9,324 bases of DNA, from positions 1 through 9,324 of the forward strand of contig JAABTE010000082.1 in assembly GCA_011390035.1 (NCBI GenBank). Direction: 5' to 3'. Below the pieces are notes generated by a model. That model was not told where the DNA came from, did no database searches, and worked only from the letters and a program-made list of their open reading frames with translations. This DNA is from Desulfobacteraceae bacterium. Lineage in GTDB: Bacteria; Desulfobacterota; Desulfobacteria; Desulfobacterales; JAABSP01. This document shows positions 5,978 through 9,324 of the stretch, one piece after another. The translations under genes and the position numbers were made by a program. The first letter of the stretch is position 1, and the number at the start of each line of letters is the position of its first letter.

Positions 5978-8212
5978 TTATTTATCATGGCGTCCGCCTC
6001 CCCCTCCGCGCGGGATATCATCTATTATGGCGTCGGCCTCATCCACGCAGGCGTCCACGCCGTTGGGCAGGCTGTTGTCCGTGCCCAGGATGATCCGGGC
6101 GTCCACCAGGCTCACGCCCTTTTCATAGACCATGATGGGGTTCAGATCCATCTCCCGGATCTCGGGGTAGGACTCGATCAGCTCCGAGCACATCAGCAGG
6201 ATGGATTTCAAGGCCTTCTGGTCATACGGCTTTTCGCCCCGCACGCCGTTCAAGATGGGCGACGACTTGATGTCCGCCATCATCTTGCGGGCGGAGCGAT
6301 CGGAGATGGGCAGCACCCGGAAGGCCACGTCCTTTAAGATCTCCACCATGATGCCCCCCAGGCCGAACATGATGATGGGCCCGAACTGGTCGTCGATCTT
6401 TGTGCCCACGATCACCTCCAGGCCCCGGCTGGCCATGGGCGACACCAGCACGCCCCGGATGTCCGCCCCCGGCTTGTATGCCTCGGCGTTTTCGAGGATC
6501 TCGTCATAGGCGCTCCGGATGCGGCTTTCCTCCCGAAGGTTCAGGCGCACGCCGCCGGCGTCGCTTTTGTGCAGGATGTCCGGCGAGACGATCTTCAGGG
6601 CCACCGGGCCGCCGATTTTAGCGGCCGCGGCCACGGCCTCGTCTGCGGATTTGGCCAGCACGTCCTTAAAGGGCGGGGCCCCGTGCAGGTGCAGCAGCCG
6701 CTTGGCCTCGTGTTCCAGCAGCACGTTGCGGCCGGCGTCCAGGGCGTCCCGGATGATGCGCTGGCCCTCGGGCCTGGCCTTTGAGCGCCAGTGGAACACG
6801 AAGTTGGCCTTGGCGTGGTAGCTGCGCAGGAAGTTGCCGTACTCGGACAGCACGGCGGTACACTTGCAGGCAACATCCAGGGAATCGTACACCGGGATGT
6901 TGTAATACCGCAGCAGTTGCAGGGCGTGGGGCCGCACGGAGCTGAACAGGGAGTGGACAATGATCGGCTTGCCGCGCTTGCGCACCATCTTGCCCATCTG
7001 GTGGGCCGCGTCCTCCTCTTTCAAGGCCAGGCTCTTGGCAAAGCGTATGCCGTATCCGCCAAACAGGCCCACCAGCAAAAGGCCGCCGATGTTCGGGTCC
7101 TTTAAGATGACGTCCACGCAGTCGGCGAACAGGGTCGGGTCGGCGTCGGTGCCGCCGGCCACGTCCACCGGGTTGCGCACCGCTGCCGCGGACGGCAGGA
7201 TCTTTCTGAGCCGGGCCTGGGTCTTTTCCGTCAGCTCGGGGATCTTCACGTCCAGGTCCGTCAGCAGGTCCGCGGCGATGGTGGCGTGCCCGCCGCCGTC
7301 TGCCAGAATGGCAACGGCGTCGTTTTTGATGGGCGGCAGGCTAGACAGGGTCTCGGCCGCCGGAAAGAGCTGGTCGGACCGCTCGATCACCACGATGCCG
7401 GCCCTTTTAAAGGCGGTGCGCGCCACCTCGGAGATGCCGGCCAGGGCCCCGGTGTGGGAGCCGGCCGCCTTCTGGCCCGTGGCCGACCGGCCGCTTTTCA
7501 GCAGGATCACCGGCTTTTCCAGGGTGGTCTTGTAGGCCTGCTGGAGAAACTTTCGGCCCTCGCGCATCCCCTCCACATACATCAGGATGGCGGTGGTCCG
7601 CTTGTCCTTTCTGAAGAACTCCAGGTATTCATGGAAGCGTATATCCGCCTCGTTGCCCACCCCCACATAATATGAAAAGCCCTTCTGACTTTTAAGCTGG
7701 GCCTCGGTGATCAGTGTCAGGGCCATGTTGCCGCTCTGGGAAAGCAGGGCGATGGAGCCGGCCGGGGCATCGTGGATGCCCACCAGGTTGAGATGATCGT
7801 GCAGGTTCATCATTCCGGAGGTGTTGGGGCCGATGAGGCGGATGTTGTGATCCTGGGCCACCGCCACCACCTCTTTTTCCAGCGCGACGCCCTTTTCTCC
7901 GATCTCCCGGAAGCCTCCCGCAATGATCACGGCGCCGCCGACCCCCTTTTTTCCGCAATCCCTCAAAACAGCGGGAAGGGTGGCCGCCGGCGTGGTGATC
8001 AGGGCGATATCCACCGGCCCCTCGATGTCGGCGACATTCTTGTAGCAGGGGAACCCCATGATGCTCTCCTCCCTGGGATTGACCGCGTAGATGTTCCCCT
8101 CGTACTTTTCGTCCAGCAGTATCCGCAGGGCCTGAAAGCCCCGCTTGGTTTCGCTTTTGGACGCGCCGACGATGGCGACGGACCGGGCATTGAGTATTCT
8201 GTCAAGTGGCAT
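5978..8212 (-). CDS. NDP-forming acyl-CoA synthetase (fused alpha-beta)
   Basis: This 744-residue protein belongs to the ADP-forming acetate/acyl-CoA synthetase family, which interconverts acyl-CoA, ADP and phosphate with free acid, CoA and ATP in the cytosol. Order of domains: CoA-binding Rossmann domain (about 1-135, with SVAIVGASKS at 11-20 and GPNTSG at 128-133); succinyl-CoA-synthetase-like domain with LSQSGN (157-162) and the phospho-histidine motif GSHTGALAG (251-259), His253; a second ligase-like domain (about 300-460); and an ATP-grasp domain (about 485-715) with HKSDAGGVRLNL (548-559) and EMDLNPIMV (687-695). All key residues are present. The acyl substrate cannot be told from sequence; a crotonase just upstream suggests a fatty, dicarboxylic or aromatic acid route. 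The C-terminus ends in a short tail with five glycines. The ATG at 8212 begins the conserved MPLDRILNARSVAIVG; the frame is open back to 8347, but that part overlaps the crotonase stop and spacer. AGGAGG lies 13 bases upstream (see regulatory entry). Confidence 0.93.
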   Translation of the reverse strand: MPLDRILNARSVAIVGASKSETKRGFQALRILLDEKYEGNIYAVNPREESIMGFPCYKNVADIEGPVDIALITTPAATLPAVLRDCGKKGVGGAVIIAGGFREIGEKGVALEKEVVAVAQDHNIRLIGPNTSGMMNLHDHLNLVGIHDAPAGSIALLSQSGNMALTLITEAQLKSQKGFSYYVGVGNEADIRFHEYLEFFRKDKRTTAILMYVEGMREGRKFLQQAYKTTLEKPVILLKSGRSATGQKAAGSHTGALAGISEVARTAFKRAGIVVIERSDQLFPAAETLSSLPPIKNDAVAILADGGGHATIAADLLTDLDVKIPELTEKTQARLRKILPSAAAVRNPVDVAGGTDADPTLFADCVDVILKDPNIGGLLLVGLFGGYGIRFAKSLALKEEDAAHQMGKMVRKRGKPIIVHSLFSSVRPHALQLLRYYNIPVYDSLDVACKCTAVLSEYGNFLRSYHAKANFVFHWRSKARPEGQRIIRDALDAGRNVLLEHEAKRLLHLHGAPPFKDVLAKSADEAVAAAAKIGGPVALKIVSPDILHKSDAGGVRLNLREESRIRSAYDEILENAEAYKPGADIRGVLVSPMASRGLEVIVGTKIDDQFGPIIMFGLGGIMVEILKDVAFRVLPISDRSARKMMADIKSSPILNGVRGEKPYDQKALKSILLMCSELIESYPEIREMDLNPIMVYEKGVSLVDARIILGTDNSLPNGVDACVDEADAIIDDIPRGGGGGRHDK

Positions 8213-8231
8213 GACGTGACAACGTCCTCCT
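8213..8231 (-). promoter_or_regulatory. Distant ribosome binding site with hairpin before the acyl-CoA synthetase
   Basis: AGGAGG (8231-8226 on the minus strand) is 13 bases from the ATG, longer than the usual five to nine. The spacer is almost wholly a 5-bp inverted repeat, GACGT and ACGTC (8226-8222 with 8217-8213) around a four-base loop. Folding this stem would bring the ribosome binding site close to the start codon but would also pair one base of it. No in-frame alternative start exists between them. Confidence 0.5.
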
Positions 8232-8324
8232 GAATCGAATGTAAGGTTTGAATCGGACCTCTTAAAGGCCTGAGTCTGATGGGATCGGACCCGTTGAAAC
8301 GGGACCGTCAAATATGAGCCGGCG

Positions 8325-9089
8325 TCACTCCCGCTCCCGGGCTTCAAACCGTTCCAGGGATGCCTGGCGCTCCTTGGTGGACACGCAGGCCAGGCAGGCC
8401 TCGATCTCGTAGTCCATCAGGGCCTCCAGGCTCACCTCGCCGGCCATGAGCAGGCCGCGCTTGATCATCCGGATGGAAAAGGCCGAATTGGCCGCGATCT
8501 TTTTGGCCATGGCCATGGCAGCGTCCATAAGCTCGGCCGCGGGCACGGCGCGGTTGACCAGCCCGATGCGGGCGGCCTCCTTTCCGTCAATGTTCTCCGC
8601 GGTGAAGAGCAGCTCCCGGGCCCGGGCCGGCCCGATCAGATCCTGGATCAGCCGCATGGCCCCGCCCGTCACCGAGGAGGTGACCCGGGCCTCGGGGGAG
8701 CCGATCTGGGCGTCCTCGGCGGCAATGCGGATATCGCAGGCCAGGGCCAGCTCGTAGCCGGAGCCCAGGGCGTAGCCGTTGACCGCGGCTATGGTGGGCT
8801 TTTCAAACCGGATGATCTTGCGGCTGGCCTCCTGAAGCGCCTCCAGGTAGTCCCGGTAGGCCTCGGCGGAGCGGGTTTTGGATTCCTTCAGGTCCGCCCC
8901 CGTGGAAAAGGCCCGGCCCTCGCCGGTTATGATCACCGCCTTGACTTCGGCGTCGGCCCGGGCGTCGTCCAGCGCGGCCTGAAAATCGATCCAGAGCCGC
9001 TTGTTCATGGCGTTGAGCACCCTGGGCCGATTGAGGCGGATGATGGCCACGCCGTCGGTCTTGTCATAGATGATGCACTCGAATTCCAT
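8325..9089 (-). CDS. Enoyl-CoA hydratase/isomerase (crotonase) family protein
   Basis: This is a 254-residue crotonase, the normal length. LNRPRVLNAMNK (19-30) is the family N-terminal motif. The two oxyanion-hole regions are GRAFSTGADLKE (58-69) and NGYALGSGYELALACD (104-119). Both hydratase acids appear conserved: Glu113 in GYELA (rat Glu144 position) and Glu133 in GSPEARV (rat Glu164 position), which supports true 2-enoyl-CoA hydration rather than a divergent reaction. The C-terminal half (MIKRGLLMAGEVSLEALMDYE) is typical trimer-interface sequence. GGGAG lies about five bases before the ATG. The acyl-CoA synthetase follows after a 112-base gap without a clear terminator, so both may serve one beta-oxidation-type or acid-degradation route. 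The exact acyl substrate is unknown. Confidence 0.93.
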   Translation of the reverse strand: MEFECIIYDKTDGVAIIRLNRPRVLNAMNKRLWIDFQAALDDARADAEVKAVIITGEGRAFSTGADLKESKTRSAEAYRDYLEALQEASRKIIRFEKPTIAAVNGYALGSGYELALACDIRIAAEDAQIGSPEARVTSSVTGGAMRLIQDLIGPARARELLFTAENIDGKEAARIGLVNRAVPAAELMDAAMAMAKKIAANSAFSIRMIKRGLLMAGEVSLEALMDYEIEACLACVSTKERQASLERFEARERE

Positions 9090-9127
9090 CGCGTCTCCCG
9101 CTATGTTTTTTGGGTTTCAACGAATAA

Positions 9128-9150
9128 GGGCCGGCGTCCCGCGCCGGCCC
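9128..9150 (-). terminator. Terminator hairpin after the LysM gene
   Basis: GGGCCGGCG (9128-9136) pairs perfectly with CGCCGGCCC (9142-9150) around a five-base loop. On the minus strand it is followed by TTATTCGTT, a short T-rich run. It starts 47 bases after the LysM gene's stop and lies 38 bases before the crotonase ATG, so it probably separates the two transcription units; any crotonase promoter would have to overlap it. Confidence 0.65.
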
Positions 9151-9196
9151 GTCCATTGTCTTTGGTAGATTTATTTCAGGCCGGAGGATTGATGGC

Positions 9197-9324
9197 CTAC
9201 CTTGAGATCACCAGGCGCTGGCCCGGGTAGATCGGCTTTCCCGGGTTCAGCCGGTTCCAGCGCAACAAATCCCGCAGGGAAACATTGTGCCGGTCCGCGA
9301 TGCCGCCCAGGCTGTCGCCCCGGC
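9197..9324 (-). CDS. C-terminal end of a LysM-domain protein (partial)
   Basis: Reading leftward from the window edge, 41 codons precede a TAG at 9199-9197. They give RGDSLGGIADRHNVSLRDLL, then RWNRLNPGKPIYPGQRLVIS and a final R. This is an almost complete LysM repeat: the GDSL..IA.RH.VS opening, the central L..WN.L, and the closing PI.PGQRLVI. LysM binds N-acetylglucosamine-containing peptidoglycan, so the protein probably works at the cell wall; a lytic transglycosylase of the MltD type or a LysM-tailed peptidase are common owners. The catalytic part lies outside the window, so the specific enzyme cannot be named. Confidence 0.88.
   Translation of the reverse strand, partial: RGDSLGGIADRHNVSLRDLLRWNRLNPGKPIYPGQRLVISR

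Noticed and set aside
8213..8347. 45-residue N-terminal extension of the acyl-CoA synthetase
   Set aside because: It overlaps the crotonase stop, has no family match, and the conserved CoA-binding domain begins at the ATG at 8212.

Overview
The window is about 9.3 kb of GC-rich bacterial DNA in which every supportable gene lies on the minus strand, so transcription runs from base 9324 towards base 1. The codon style, the groES-groEL pair, the NDP-forming acyl-CoA synthetase beside a crotonase, and the IHF-alpha-like protein suggest a Desulfobacterota (deltaproteobacterial) anaerobe that handles organic acids. That placement is inferred from protein resemblance and was not tested by any search.

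Layout in transcription order: the C-terminal end of a LysM-domain protein (9324-9197) and a terminator-like hairpin; an enoyl-CoA hydratase/isomerase family protein (9089-8325); a one-chain NDP-forming acyl-CoA synthetase (8212-5978); cinA (5896-4628), overlapping by 4 nt a metallo-beta-lactamase-fold hydrolase (4631-3795); groES (3601-3311) and groEL (3251-1626), closed by a long UUCG-loop hairpin; a 355-base non-coding stretch rich in short repeats; an IHF-alpha-like gene (1270-977); a 197-base spacer with a 10-bp-periodic repeat; an unrecognised protein with an internal 8-residue repeat (779-15); and the first five codons of another gene (15-1), coupled through a TGATG overlap.

The genes form small functional groups: acyl-CoA metabolism (crotonase plus synthetase), nucleotide housekeeping (CinA with its coupled hydrolase), protein folding (GroES/GroEL) and DNA architecture (IHF). 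All the identified genes belong to well-known families. I do not see a new multi-gene system. The least ordinary feature is the non-coding DNA: at least five short tandem or periodic repeats, with different sequences and periods (8, 10, 21, 24 and 26 bp), sit in spacers or in a low-complexity linker. Two of them, very dense in GATC, flank the IHF-like gene on both sides.
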